Position numbers and translations under genes: made by a program
Notes under the pieces: model-generated
Databases searched by the model: none
Told to the model about the DNA's origin: nothing
What the model saw: the letters and a program-made list of their open reading frames with translations, nothing else
Part shown: piece after piece, positions 8,153 to 15,952 of the stretch
Layout: the number at the start of each line of letters is the position of its first letter
Numbering within the stretch: the stretch's first letter is position 1
Virus record (IMG/VR): IMGVR_UViG_3300032267_001213
Location: 1 to 37,014 of that record
Length of the DNA stretch: 37,014 nt
Strand: one strand, 5' to 3'
Source: a virus

Positions 8153-8592
8153 GCGATCTGCTTAAAAAATACGATCAGAATTTAAATTTTGACTTTGAAA
8201 AGTTCCTTACAGGAAGTGGACTTGCTTCTATGGTTCTTGTTAGTTTGCTTACGAATAAAGAAGTCGAAGGGCAGACTAGAAATAATGCAGGCTCTAGGAC
8301 TGGGCTTGACATGGGTTCAAGTCTTTGGGCTTATAAAAACCAGCCAAAAACGCAAGAGACTTTAGCTGAAATGAAACTATCAGCAGAAGAGGCTTTAGAG
8401 TGGATGATTAATGAAGGCATCGCTTCTGATGTAGAAGTTCAGGCTTATGATGCCTCTGATGATAAGGCTAAGCTTGCAATTAAGATTTTCAAATCGGCAG
8501 ATAATCGCTTTAAAAGCTTGTGGGATGAGGCAACTGGCGATAATATTAAAATAAACCCATACGGGAACGAACTGGAGATTCAATTTATTTAG
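8149..8592 (+). CDS. Baseplate wedge protein (Mu gp46-like)
   Basis: A 147-residue protein, ATG overlapping the previous stop. The pattern SMVLVSLLTNKE, then GSSLWAYKNQPKTQETL and an alternating helix EEALEWMINEGIASDV, matches the gp46 family (L-x-T-A-V-x-ISLFTD, then GSRLWLL and EALAWL). In Mu this small protein joins gp47 in the baseplate wedge, corresponding to T4 gp25/gpW. It is directly followed by the gp47-like gene with no spacer. Confidence 0.82.
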   Translation: MSDLLKKYDQNLNFDFEKFLTGSGLASMVLVSLLTNKEVEGQTRNNAGSRTGLDMGSSLWAYKNQPKTQETLAEMKLSAEEALEWMINEGIASDVEVQAYDASDDKAKLAIKIFKSADNRFKSLWDEATGDNIKINPYGNELEIQFI

Positions 8593-9696
8593 ATGCCAAT
8601 CGAAAAACCAAGCAAAGAAACATTTAGAGATTTAGGTATTAATACATTTAGATCCCTTACAGGCTCATCGTTTACGGCTAAATATCAGCAGTCGTTTATT
8701 TATCCTTTTTTCTCAGCTATCGCGGAAATGCTAAATCTGATTGTCTTATACGTTCAGCGAACCTATTTAGATAGATGGATATTTTCAGCATCGGAAGAAG
8801 CTCTTTATGAAAGACATTTACCGACCTATAAGGTCGATCGAGTGCAGGCAGCGTTTGCTTCTGGCTCAGTGACTTTTACTGGAACGAATGGTTCTACTAT
8901 AGCGGCTGATACTTTTGTCGTCTCTAATACTGGATTGCGTTTTAAGACTACAGCTTCAGGAGTCATCGCCGCTGGAACGGCTACTATAGCCGTAATCGCC
9001 GAGAATGTAGGCGTTGATTATAATACTGCGGCGACAGCCGAGCTGTTTCTGGAGACTGATATCGCTGGCGTAGATGAATCGGCAACGGTCGCAGTTGGTG
9101 GTCTTATTGGCGGCAGAGACTTGGAAGATATAGAGTCTTGGAGATATCGGATGCGTGATTCGGTGTCTAATAGTTTTGGAACTGGCTCTGTAACAGATAT
9201 TCAAAGATGGATAACCGAAGAGTTGGGCGACGTCAGAGCTTTTGTATTTCCACGCCAGCCAGCGAACGGCGAGATCACTATATCTTATGTAGCTCAAGAT
9301 CCTGCGGAGATAAGCCCTGAAACTGGAAAGCTTGGAGCTGCTCAAGTCGCGGTCGCCGCAAGGATTGAAGCTGGCGTTATAGTTAATTACTTAGATCCTG
9401 TAAGTTACTATTTAGATTTCATAATTAAAATAGATCCTAATAGTTTAGCTATTCAGCAAGCTATAGAAGCTGGACTGCGTGAATATTTCATGTTAAATTC
9501 AAGCCCAAGCTTAACGGCTTATCCTTACGCTATGCCTGTTTCGCAAATTAGAGAAGCTATAAGTATTTCAGCTGGCGAGACTAAGCACCAGCTGATTCAA
9601 ATAGCGAATGCTGGCACGCCTCTAACTGGTGAATCAATCGCAGTGCCGAATAATAAGCTAGCAACAGTCGGGAGCATAACGTGGCAAAGTTATTAG
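8593..9696 (+). CDS. Baseplate J-like wedge protein (Mu gp47-like)
   Basis: A 367-residue protein in the Mu gp47 / P2 gpJ baseplate family. Typical features in order: an N-terminal helix region with RTYLDRWIF, a central beta domain (TGTNGSTIAADTFVVSNTGLRF, here shortened in citation) with the hallmark GVDYN, then GGRDLEDIESWRYRMRD (the E-x-x-E-x-x-R-x-R signature), and a C-terminal domain with PAEISPETG. Forms wedges around the hub and triggers sheath contraction. The ATG immediately follows the gp46 stop; its end overlaps the next start by 16 nt. Confidence 0.9.
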   Translation: MPIEKPSKETFRDLGINTFRSLTGSSFTAKYQQSFIYPFFSAIAEMLNLIVLYVQRTYLDRWIFSASEEALYERHLPTYKVDRVQAAFASGSVTFTGTNGSTIAADTFVVSNTGLRFKTTASGVIAAGTATIAVIAENVGVDYNTAATAELFLETDIAGVDESATVAVGGLIGGRDLEDIESWRYRMRDSVSNSFGTGSVTDIQRWITEELGDVRAFVFPRQPANGEITISYVAQDPAEISPETGKLGAAQVAVAARIEAGVIVNYLDPVSYYLDFIIKIDPNSLAIQQAIEAGLREYFMLNSSPSLTAYPYAMPVSQIREAISISAGETKHQLIQIANAGTPLTGESIAVPNNKLATVGSITWQSY

Positions 9697-10280
9697 ATTC
9701 ATTTATATCCCTGCTTGAACGAGGGCCAATTTGGGAGGCTGATAAGGACAGCAATACAGCTAAGCTTTATGAATCGATAGCTACGGTTTTAACTGAGCTT
9801 GAGGATTACGCCTTGAGAGTCGGAGAAGATTCTGATCCGATAAACACCACGAATAGCCTTGATTTGTGGCAAGAAGATTTTTTTCTTCCCCGTTGTGGCG
9901 AGCCTAATACTATTGAAGCCGCAAGGGCAGAGGTTTTAGCTTTATTTACAGCAAAAAAACCTTTCAAGCAAGAGCTTATCCAAGAAATCGCTAATTTATT
10001 TGATGTTGGTACGGTTCTTTTAACTCGTAAAGCGGCATGGCATTTAGGTTTGCGGCTTTTAGATTATGAGGCTGTAACTTACGCCGAGTGCGGCGAAGCC
10101 GAATGCGGCGAGACTAGCTTAACCACTCAGTTAGTCCCTTATGGCTCATTAACAGCCGAGTGCGGCGAAGCTGAATGCGGCGAGAGCCTGTTGTATACAT
10201 CAACGCTGCCGTTTGGTTTTTTTTGTTTGCTTAACAGGATGGTGCCTGCTTGGGTTTTATTGGATTTCGATTTAATATAA
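9681..10280 (+). CDS. Tail protein of the gp48 / YmfQ (DUF2313) family
   Basis: A 199-residue protein after the gp47-like gene, the place of Mu gp48. N-terminal LLDSFISLLERGPIWEAD, a central helical part with NTTNSLDLWQEDFFLP, and a C-terminal LLNRMVPAWVLLDFDL fit the DUF2313 layout (GxxW, LxxWExxxGLP, PAHxxxxF). The protein links the baseplate to the tail fibres. Odd: it contains two near-identical blocks A-E-C-G-E-A-E-C-G-E (about 135-144 and 159-168), giving four Cys in two C-x4-C pairs, not a feature I know as standard for the family. Confidence 0.8.
   Translation: MAKLLDSFISLLERGPIWEADKDSNTAKLYESIATVLTELEDYALRVGEDSDPINTTNSLDLWQEDFFLPRCGEPNTIEAARAEVLALFTAKKPFKQELIQEIANLFDVGTVLLTRKAAWHLGLRLLDYEAVTYAECGEAECGETSLTTQLVPYGSLTAECGEAECGESLLYTSTLPFGFFCLLNRMVPAWVLLDFDLI
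10083..10184 (+). repeat. Two 30-nt near-identical Cys-coding repeats
   Basis: Bases 10083-10112 and 10155-10184 differ at one position and are offset by 72 nt; each itself holds two copies of the word ga(g/a)tgcggcga. They encode AECGEAECGE twice and are GC-rich compared with the surroundings. Confidence 0.85.
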
Positions 10281-10289
10281 GGAGAAAAT

Positions 10290-10682
10290 ATGAACGACGA
10301 AAACGAAAAATTAGAAAAAGACTTAGCTGTAATAGATTCGCTAGAAGCTGAGAATAGAAGCCTCGCAAGGGATATAGAAGAGCTTGATGAGAGGCTTGAG
10401 GCTCTTTCTGAATTTAAACTTGAAGATAAACTTAACGAGCTAGCTGTAATTAAGGCAGAAATGGACGAGATCGTTTCTCGCGAGAACTACACCACTGAAT
10501 TTTATGCGAAATTCGATGAGTTTGAAAAGTTAAAATCTGAGATTGAAAAGATTGAAGGAGAAACGCCAGAAACGCTAGTGGGTGATTTAATTACACTCAA
10601 GCAAGAAAAAAAACAGCAAATTAAACTCAATCAGGAAGAGATATCTAGAATTAATGATGAGGTGAACTCGAATGGTAATTAA
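10290..10682 (+). CDS. Coiled-coil protein of unknown function
   Basis: A 130-residue, highly charged protein that looks almost entirely alpha-helical, with heptad-like L/I spacing (about 5-65 and 75-125) and very few aromatics. An excellent ribosome site (TAAGGAGAAAAT) precedes the ATG. It sits between the gp48-like gene and a putative fibre or decoration gene, so a fibre connector, fibre chaperone or rod-like structural role is possible. No family recognised. Confidence 0.75.
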   Translation: MNDENEKLEKDLAVIDSLEAENRSLARDIEELDERLEALSEFKLEDKLNELAVIKAEMDEIVSRENYTTEFYAKFDEFEKLKSEIEKIEGETPETLVGDLITLKQEKKQQIKLNQEEISRINDEVNSNGN

Positions 10683-11331
10683 GAATATATCGAATTTAAA
10701 TAATTCAGGCGGCAAGTTTGTAGATAAGATCACAGGCGTGAGCAATGGTACTAAGATCGAAGCTCTGCACCTGAATGTCAACAGCATAGAAGAACTGGTG
10801 AACTTGGTTGAGGGCGGCGGCGTGGTCTGTGATAATACTGGAACGAATAAAACCCAGCTATTAACAGCTATTACCAACTTAATTAATAATAGAGGGCGTA
10901 AATTTATCGGCGTTGCAGCAAAGGATAATACTGCTTTTACGCCTTCTGGTGCTATTGGTTATGAGGCAGTTCCAGCGTTTACCTTAACAGATGGGAGCAG
11001 CGACACTGGGAATTTCGACTATTTTGTCGAAATGGAATTAAAAATTACATCTCAGCGAAATGTTGGAGGCTCAAGCTATCCGCAGATTCGCTGGAAATGT
11101 TCAGCGGTCAGCGTGACGACTGGGCTTGCGTTCCCTTATGGCTTAGGACTAAATACTGGAAGTGGTGTTCTTACGTCAGTTCTGCCAGTGTTTGGCGTTT
11201 TTAAGTTTCCTAATATAGCCAAAAACGCAAGCCCTGCCACGATTTCGCTAGAACTCAATAATAACAATGAGTCCATATCCTTAGACGCATTTTCTGTTTT
11301 CAGAGTTTACCGCAGACCAGTCGAATCATAA
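10672..11331 (+). CDS. Putative tail fibre or receptor-contact protein, unknown family
   Basis: A 219-residue protein overlapping the coiled-coil gene by 11 nt. The first ~70 residues are polar with a short helix; the rest (about 80-219) is beta-rich with many Gly, Ser, Thr and Asn, as in jelly-roll fibre tips. The final part (VFRVYRRPVES) ends in a strand. It occupies the position where Mu-like phages have their fibre genes after gp48, and no other fibre candidate is in the window. Function is from context only. Confidence 0.55.
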   Translation: MVIKNISNLNNSGGKFVDKITGVSNGTKIEALHLNVNSIEELVNLVEGGGVVCDNTGTNKTQLLTAITNLINNRGRKFIGVAAKDNTAFTPSGAIGYEAVPAFTLTDGSSDTGNFDYFVEMELKITSQRNVGGSSYPQIRWKCSAVSVTTGLAFPYGLGLNTGSGVLTSVLPVFGVFKFPNIAKNASPATISLELNNNNESISLDAFSVFRVYRRPVES

Positions 11332-11332
11332 A

Positions 11333-11761
11333 ATGATCCAATTATCGAAACGATTAAGAAAATTCAATGCTCAAAATTATTGTTATTTTTTCTTTTCGGA
11401 AAATAAGCTAAGGGTCGCACTTAAGAAAAATTTATACGTGACTATGAGGCACTTCGCTAAGCCTCACGTCGTTAAGGTTCCAATGGATTATATCTCTGAT
11501 GGAATGAGCATCCCTTCACTGGTGCAGCCTTTAATCGGTGAGCCATTCGAGGGAAACACGTTGCGAGCGGCTCTGGTGCATGATTATCTGTGCTGCAAAA
11601 AGAAAGCTAATCAGCTGTTCACTCATGGACTATTCAGGTGCTTGCTGGTCGCTGATGGTGTAAATCCTGTCAAAGCTTGGGCTTGCTGGCTCGGTGTCGT
11701 TTCGTTTAATGTTTTGAAAAATTATATCCTTACGCATCCTTCTCAAAGATGGATGCTCTAG
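11333..11761 (+). CDS. DUF1353 family phage protein
   Basis: A 142-residue protein. VPMDYISDGMSIPSLVQPLIG followed by RAALVHDYL (H83-D84) is the DUF1353 signature (VPxGFxTDxASIPR, then AAxxHDxLY). These are common phage proteins near tail or lysis genes, without a settled function. Last gene of the rightward tail operon, convergent with the metzincin gene 90 bp away; the gap holds only a weak AT hairpin (11819-11839), so no strong terminator is visible. Confidence 0.8.
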   Translation: MIQLSKRLRKFNAQNYCYFFFSENKLRVALKKNLYVTMRHFAKPHVVKVPMDYISDGMSIPSLVQPLIGEPFEGNTLRAALVHDYLCCKKKANQLFTHGLFRCLLVADGVNPVKAWACWLGVVSFNVLKNYILTHPSQRWML

Positions 11762-11850
11762 CTTTGCGTTTGTGCGGTGAATGTTTACGTTTAGTAAGAA
11801 ATCACACCACTCGCGATTAATTCTTTGCTTTTGAGAATTTAGCTCATTAT

Positions 11851-12789
11851 TCAAATTCGCACCTGCGGATTTATAATTAAATTATCTCCAGCAGCAAGCT
11901 CTATAATTCCCTTGCGTTCTTCTTCTCTGAAGAACTTTAAGTTTTTGGTTAAAAAAAGCGGCTCAGTCAAATCCTTGATCTGAGAATCGGCTAAAGACCA
12001 AGTACCGTGAGTCGGACGACTATAGTTGTCTATCGGCACAAGCATGATCCAGTATTTACCTTTAGGTACGTGAATTTTAAAGCTGCCATCGCCAGCTCCA
12101 AGCATATCTATTATCGCGGCGTGTCTTATTGGTAGTGGTTTTGGCGTTGAATTGAATTTTTTTTCAACGTCTATAAAAATCAAATTAGCACCTTTAAGAA
12201 ACTCAGTGCCGATCTTGATCTGTCCCGATACAGTGGCAGCAGGAAAGGAAGGATTTAATAATTTTTTGATCGCGAAATCATCTGATGGATTAAATTCTTT
12301 ACCGCCGTAAGCCATGAAGCCGCCGCCTGAGATATTTCCGTAAAAATAGGACTGTTCACTTCGCCATATTCTTTTAAAATTGATCCAGCGATAGGCGTTA
12401 TCCTCGTGTCCTAGTCCTATGCCATGTCCCCATTCGTGAATGATGACTTTATCGATGGCTGGCTGAACAGCTACGAAGGCTGGATATAGTGTCGTCTGTG
12501 GATCTGAAGCGTCTTGCTGTCCTACGCCGATAAAGTATGTATATCCAGCTATAGGACGGTCGCCTAGTGAGCTAGCAAGCTGAAAGAAGCCTATGCCATT
12601 CTGAATCGTTGCGTTGCCAAGTTCTGGGATCTCTGTAAGATCCATTTCGATATATTCATAGTTCTTATATTGGCTCAGGAATGTCTTAACCGAGTTTCTT
12701 AGATCCAGTGGATATCTGGAATCTAGAACTATAGTGCTGGCTAGCGTTTTAGCATAGCTTCCAGTAAGATAAGGTTGTTTATTGGCCAT
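11851..12789 (-). CDS. Metzincin-type zinc metalloprotease with C-terminal beta-sandwich
   Basis: A 312-residue protein. H118-E-W-G-H-G-I-G-L-G-H128 is a complete metzincin HExxHxxGxxH zinc site, and GGGFM159AYGG is a good Met-turn candidate. The region from about 187 (SGQIKIGTEFLKGANL, then DGSFKIHVPKGKYWIMLVP) resembles a carboxypeptidase-regulatory/transthyretin-like fold. There is no signal peptide, so it works in the host cytoplasm, is released on lysis, or is packaged. Good ribosome site AAGGAG. It is the last gene of the leftward recombination operon, an unexpected place. Catalytic fold confident, substrate unknown. Confidence 0.8.
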   Translation of the reverse strand: MANKQPYLTGSYAKTLASTIVLDSRYPLDLRNSVKTFLSQYKNYEYIEMDLTEIPELGNATIQNGIGFFQLASSLGDRPIAGYTYFIGVGQQDASDPQTTLYPAFVAVQPAIDKVIIHEWGHGIGLGHEDNAYRWINFKRIWRSEQSYFYGNISGGGFMAYGGKEFNPSDDFAIKKLLNPSFPAATVSGQIKIGTEFLKGANLIFIDVEKKFNSTPKPLPIRHAAIIDMLGAGDGSFKIHVPKGKYWIMLVPIDNYSRPTHGTWSLADSQIKDLTEPLFLTKNLKFFREEERKGIIELAAGDNLIINPQVRI

Positions 12790-12791
12790 GG

Positions 12792-12983
12792 CTACTCCTT
12801 AAGTTTATTTAAAACCTTATCAACATCAGGCTTTGCAATTATTAATTTACCGCCGATCTTTTTAAACTTTAGATCAGGAAAATTGTTTTTTCTTATCCAG
12901 CCGTAAACAGTGGAAGGCGGCACATCTAGTCGATATGCCGCTTCTTTTACCGTTAGGAAGCTTTTTTCAGCGTCTCCAGTCAT
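12792..12983 (-). CDS. Small helix-turn-helix protein (excisionase/AlpA-like)
   Basis: A 63-residue protein. FLTVKEAAYRLDVPPSTVYGWIRKNNFP, then a GKLIIAKPDVDKVL wing, is the HTH_17 / excisionase-type winged helix (residues 9-57). Members bind DNA as transcription regulators or recombination directionality factors. It sits between RecT-like and metzincin genes with 0-2 nt spacing, so it is cotranscribed. No integrase is in the window, so a regulator role is more likely than excision. Confidence 0.8.
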   Translation of the reverse strand: MTGDAEKSFLTVKEAAYRLDVPPSTVYGWIRKNNFPDLKFKKIGGKLIIAKPDVDKVLNKLKE

Positions 12984-13847
12984 TTAAATTACTCCTTCGA
13001 AGTCTATTTTCTCATCATCTTCGGCAGTTTGCTCTGATTCAATCTCTTGAGGCTCAGATATTTCAACTTCCTCGATCGCCGCAGCTGGCTCATCTTCATC
13101 CAGCAATAAATCAGCTGATGAAGCTATAGCTGGCACTGGTTTTGAAACTTGAGCTTCAATCGCCTCGCGAAGCTCTATTTCGTCGGCAAATTGAGCATTC
13201 CCGATAACTTCAGGAAAATAAGTTCTAATGACCGATCTCAAAGCCATATCAGAGAGTACTCCTCGCTTATCATGCTTGTTAAAGCCATTATATCTATCCC
13301 AGAATACTTTTAAGCCTTTATATTGTAATGTCTGCCCAGCAAAGCCGCTAAATATGCCAGTGGCTTTAGTGCCGACCATAGCAGTCACGGTGCAGCTTGC
13401 TGAGTCGATTATATTTTTATCGGTAGTTTGCTCGCCAGAAGCACCATAGAATGTAATCTCGTAATTTATTACTGCTCCGCTCTGCTGGAAAACCCTGTTA
13501 GTTAGCTTGAGCAGGGCAGGCTTCGTAAGTGCTGGCTTGTTGCTAATAATACAGACTTCGTTCGCCTCTACGCCTCTAATCAAGCTTAGTTTTGCGGCTT
13601 CGACTGCTGCCTCGATGGTCGTGTCATCTTTACCGTCGCTGTTCACGATAGTTCTAATTCGTGAAACGAGCTGCGGCAGCGTGACTTGTATGTTAAGCGA
13701 TCTTGCATCATCCGCAAATGCTTGAAAGTGAGTTTGCAGGATTTCACTCTCGTTGGTGTTTTCAGCGAAGAAATTTTTAGCTAAAGTCGCTTTCTGGGCT
13801 GGTTTAGTAATCGCTGTGCCTTTAGGCTGGTTGTAATTTTGATTCAT
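12984..13847 (-). CDS. RecT-like single-strand annealing protein
   Basis: A 287-residue protein. Central TLQYKGLKVFWDRYNGFNKHDKRG, then LSDMALRSVIRTYFPEVI fits the RecT family end region (W-x-x-x-F-x-x-M-x-x-KTVxRR), and the upstream RecE-like nuclease gene supports it. Pairing gives phage homologous recombination (double-strand end resection, then annealing). The C-terminal ~50 residues are acidic and low in complexity, as in many RecT proteins that contact SSB. Overlaps the previous gene by 26 nt. The family match is moderate: the N-terminal half is divergent. Confidence 0.75.
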   Translation of the reverse strand: MNQNYNQPKGTAITKPAQKATLAKNFFAENTNESEILQTHFQAFADDARSLNIQVTLPQLVSRIRTIVNSDGKDDTTIEAAVEAAKLSLIRGVEANEVCIISNKPALTKPALLKLTNRVFQQSGAVINYEITFYGASGEQTTDKNIIDSASCTVTAMVGTKATGIFSGFAGQTLQYKGLKVFWDRYNGFNKHDKRGVLSDMALRSVIRTYFPEVIGNAQFADEIELREAIEAQVSKPVPAIASSADLLLDEDEPAAAIEEVEISEPQEIESEQTAEDDEKIDFEGVI

Positions 13848-14133
13848 TATTTGTATTTTCCTTTTGTATTTTCTTTACGATTAAATCGCAGTGTATGTTT
13901 TTATGATCGAACTGAAATCTCATAAGTTCCCAGTCGTCCTCGGTGGTATTGCCACACGCCAGAAGCGTTAATTCATTAGCAAAATGAATTAAAGAGCAGG
14001 GAATATTACCGATAGATTCCTTTAGTTTTGGGAGAAAGTCTTCCTCGCTGGATTCCTTCATTCTCTCAAGCAAATACGAATTTATATCGTTCTTAAACTC
14101 TATAACTTTTTTCTCCAGCTCTTGAAAACCCAT
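13822..14133 (-). CDS. Hypothetical protein in recombination operon
   Basis: A 103-residue helical, charged protein between RecE-like and RecT-like genes, with its ATG sharing one base with the previous stop and its end inside RecT. It has one CxxxTTEDDWE segment but no recognised motif. Probably an accessory recombination or DNA-metabolism factor by position only. Confidence 0.65.
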   Translation of the reverse strand: MGFQELEKKVIEFKNDINSYLLERMKESSEEDFLPKLKESIGNIPCSLIHFANELTLLACGNTTEDDWELMRFQFDHKNIHCDLIVKKIQKENTNNESKLQPA

Positions 14134-14426
14134 TAAGCGACCTCCCCCGCAAAATCAATAGCCGCAAGAGTTTGATTAATAAACGCTGCAAGCTCAGGAT
14201 TCTTAATTTTCACTTCTTCCTTATTGATCGGTGCTATCAGCCTCTCCATGAACCTTTTAAGGCTTCTGATGGAAGACTGTGCCTCGCTTTCATTGATTGC
14301 ATCTGGCAGCATTTCAAGTCCTAGCTTTTCTAGATCAGATTTTAGCTTTTGATTTTCATTCTTTAATCTAGCGATCTGGCCCTTGTATCCATTCTCTTTA
14401 TTCATTTCGGTTGTGCGTATTGTCAT
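14133..14426 (-). CDS. Hypothetical coiled-coil protein
   Basis: A 97-residue protein with a predicted coiled coil at about 15-40 (QIARLKNENQKLKSDLEKLG) followed by a helical second half. The start at 14426 lies directly after the upstream stop and behind AAAGGAG; M8 (14405) is an alternative. No family recognised; cotranscribed with the recombination genes. Confidence 0.65.
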   Translation of the reverse strand: MTIRTTEMNKENGYKGQIARLKNENQKLKSDLEKLGLEMLPDAINESEAQSSIRSLKRFMERLIAPINKEEVKIKNPELAAFINQTLAAIDFAGEVA

Positions 14427-14684
14427 TTATTTGTTTTCTCCTTTTGTTTTTAGAAAATTTTTCATTCGCTCGGTGGTACTTTCAAAAGAATATAGAGCAT
14501 CTGATAATGTTTCACAAATATCATTAGCTTCGTCTATTAATGAACCAAGTTCATCTGCCCTTGACTTGATGCCTTCTTTATAAAAAAAATATGTTAATTC
14601 TTTATCCAGCACCCACTTATCGATTTTAAATTCAGCAGAAATTAGATTTTTTAATCGTTCAAAATATTCGGGCATTTCGCTCAT
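14427..14684 (-). CDS. Hypothetical small helical protein
   Basis: An 85-residue acidic, helical protein whose ATG overlaps the RecE-like stop by 4 nt. Ends in KTKGENK, whose codons also carry the ribosome site of the next gene. No known motif; role inferred only from the operon. Confidence 0.65.
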   Translation of the reverse strand: MSEMPEYFERLKNLISAEFKIDKWVLDKELTYFFYKEGIKSRADELGSLIDEANDICETLSDALYSFESTTERMKNFLKTKGENK

Positions 14685-15862
14685 GATCTTAAGTTCTCCA
14701 TTTTCTTAATAGCTCTCTCAGTGGGCTTAATTAAAAAGCTAATTCCATCCTTTATAAACTCCCAGTCGCCTAGATCTTCGTTCCACTGAAGTTGGTCAAT
14801 CTTGGGGTAAAAACCAGTCTCTAAGCACTTTTTATAAAGCTTGTGAAGTTTTATAACTTTAAACTCTCCAAGTCTGATCCAATCTGGGTCAATCCTGATC
14901 TCGAAAACCTCATAGGGATATTTATCGGTTTGAACGGCTATTATTATGAAATGCGTAGCTGGTGAGCCTTTCATCGCTTTGTGCAGCAAATTATAGAACG
15001 CTAAGCTCATATCATAGCCAAGATCTTCAAAAACCAGTCGGAGCTTATTCTCTGTGGCTTCTCTAGTATTGGCGGACATTAGCTCTAATTTCATGTGAGA
15101 ATCGCGTCCAAGTGTTTTTAAGTCGAGGATCATGTTAATCTCCTCTCCTTGACTGGTTTTAGTCGAAATATAATAATCAAGCTTCCCCTTGCAAAGCTCA
15201 TTATTAAACTCGGGAACCTGAGCGAAGAAAGCCAGTTCAGGCTTCCCAGCTTTGTGCCATAAAAGCTTTCTAGCATTTTTATGTTTTTTAATGGATCTAA
15301 AAATCCATAAAGCTTTAGCATAGCTAGGTCTGTCAAGGATAGCGATTCCCTTAACGGCTTGCTCATACTCCCAAGCATTAACAAGGTGTTTGTAATTACC
15401 GATAATAGTCGCTCCGATTTCTCTAGCACGCTCTATCAGTAAGTCTAAAGCTTGTTTCTCTGAATGAATAAAAATGGCGTTCGGATGAGTATCGCACCAG
15501 CTCTGGTATTGAGCTTGTTTTTTAACGGCTACAGTGCCGCTAGTCGTAATAAATTCGCTAGGAACTATTACCGTTCCTTCTATCAGAAGCACTTCTTCTA
15601 GTGGCTTCTGTATTACTACATGCTCTGGCAAAGTTAGCATTTCGGGCGTAACTTTTTTAGGCTCAGCCACGTATCTTTTAACAACTTGATCTGCTTCGAA
15701 AACTAAACAGTGAACAAGGCTGCCTAGCAGTGTTGCTTTAGAGCCTTTGAACTCATCATAGATGGCCCGAGCTGGGCTATTAATGTATTTTTTTAACTTT
15801 GATGCGTTTAAAGCCGCATGAGCAAAGTATTCTGTATCTGATATAGATTTAATTTCGTCCAT
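14681..15862 (-). CDS. RecE-like PD-(D/E)XK exonuclease (DUF3799 type)
   Basis: A 393-residue protein from ATG 15862; an upstream GTG at 15880 would add six residues. Features of exodeoxyribonuclease-VIII-like PDDEXK proteins in order: YFAHAALNASKLKKYINSP (the AxSxSxLK...SP motif), GSLVHCLVFE (the GTxxHxxxLE helix), then ELCKGKLDYY and INMILDLKTL, giving the metal-binding D and D-x-K of the PDDEXK core, and QxxYxxL-like LAFYNLLHKA. It would degrade double-strand ends 5' to 3' and hand ssDNA to RecT. First gene of the leftward operon. No Shine-Dalgarno; TAATTT lies 8 nt before the ATG. Confidence 0.82.
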   Translation of the reverse strand: MDEIKSISDTEYFAHAALNASKLKKYINSPARAIYDEFKGSKATLLGSLVHCLVFEADQVVKRYVAEPKKVTPEMLTLPEHVVIQKPLEEVLLIEGTVIVPSEFITTSGTVAVKKQAQYQSWCDTHPNAIFIHSEKQALDLLIERAREIGATIIGNYKHLVNAWEYEQAVKGIAILDRPSYAKALWIFRSIKKHKNARKLLWHKAGKPELAFFAQVPEFNNELCKGKLDYYISTKTSQGEEINMILDLKTLGRDSHMKLELMSANTREATENKLRLVFEDLGYDMSLAFYNLLHKAMKGSPATHFIIIAVQTDKYPYEVFEIRIDPDWIRLGEFKVIKLHKLYKKCLETGFYPKIDQLQWNEDLGDWEFIKDGISFLIKPTERAIKKMENLRS

Positions 15863-15952
15863 GTTTAATAAAATTAACACGAAAATAAAATGCGTAAATT
15901 AAATAAATTTAACAAATTTAAAAACGTAAAGCTCGGGTAAACTAGATTAAAC
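15863..15952. promoter_or_regulatory. Divergent promoter region, recombination versus replication operons
   Basis: A 90-bp AT-rich gap between the RecE-like and helicase genes, which face away from each other. Leftward candidates: TTGTTA, 17 nt, CATTTT, or TTTACG with TAATTT close to the ATG. Rightward: TAAACT (15938-15943) 9 nt before the ATG at 15953. Neither gene has a Shine-Dalgarno. Contains one copy of the shared 14-bp motif. Confidence 0.6.
15894..15907 (+). promoter_or_regulatory. Shared 14-bp motif GTAAATTAAATAAA, copy 1
   Basis: Identical 14-mer also at 27009-27022 (plus) and 30151-30164 (minus), each inside the promoter of a transcription unit. In this copy it extends into AAATT-N5-AATTT, a perfect inverted repeat (15896-15910). 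Candidate operator or activator site of a phage regulator. Confidence 0.55.

Noticed and set aside
8956-9345. Minus-strand 129-codon ORF inside the gp47-like gene
   Set aside because: Fully antisense to a strongly supported gene; peptide rich in Ser/Arg/Tyr typical of a shadow frame.
11630-11854. Minus-strand 74-codon ORF starting with TTG at the metzincin stop
   Set aside because: More than half lies antisense to the DUF1353 gene, with no ribosome site and no motif; peptide composition looks like reverse-strand noise.
12792-12983. HTH protein as excisionase for prophage excision
   Set aside because: No integrase or att repeat is visible in the window, so only a generic DNA-binding role is supported.
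13228-13449. Plus-strand ORFs across the RecT-like gene (also 12935-13129 and 13507-13725)
   Set aside because: Antisense shadows of a real gene, low-complexity composition and no start signals.
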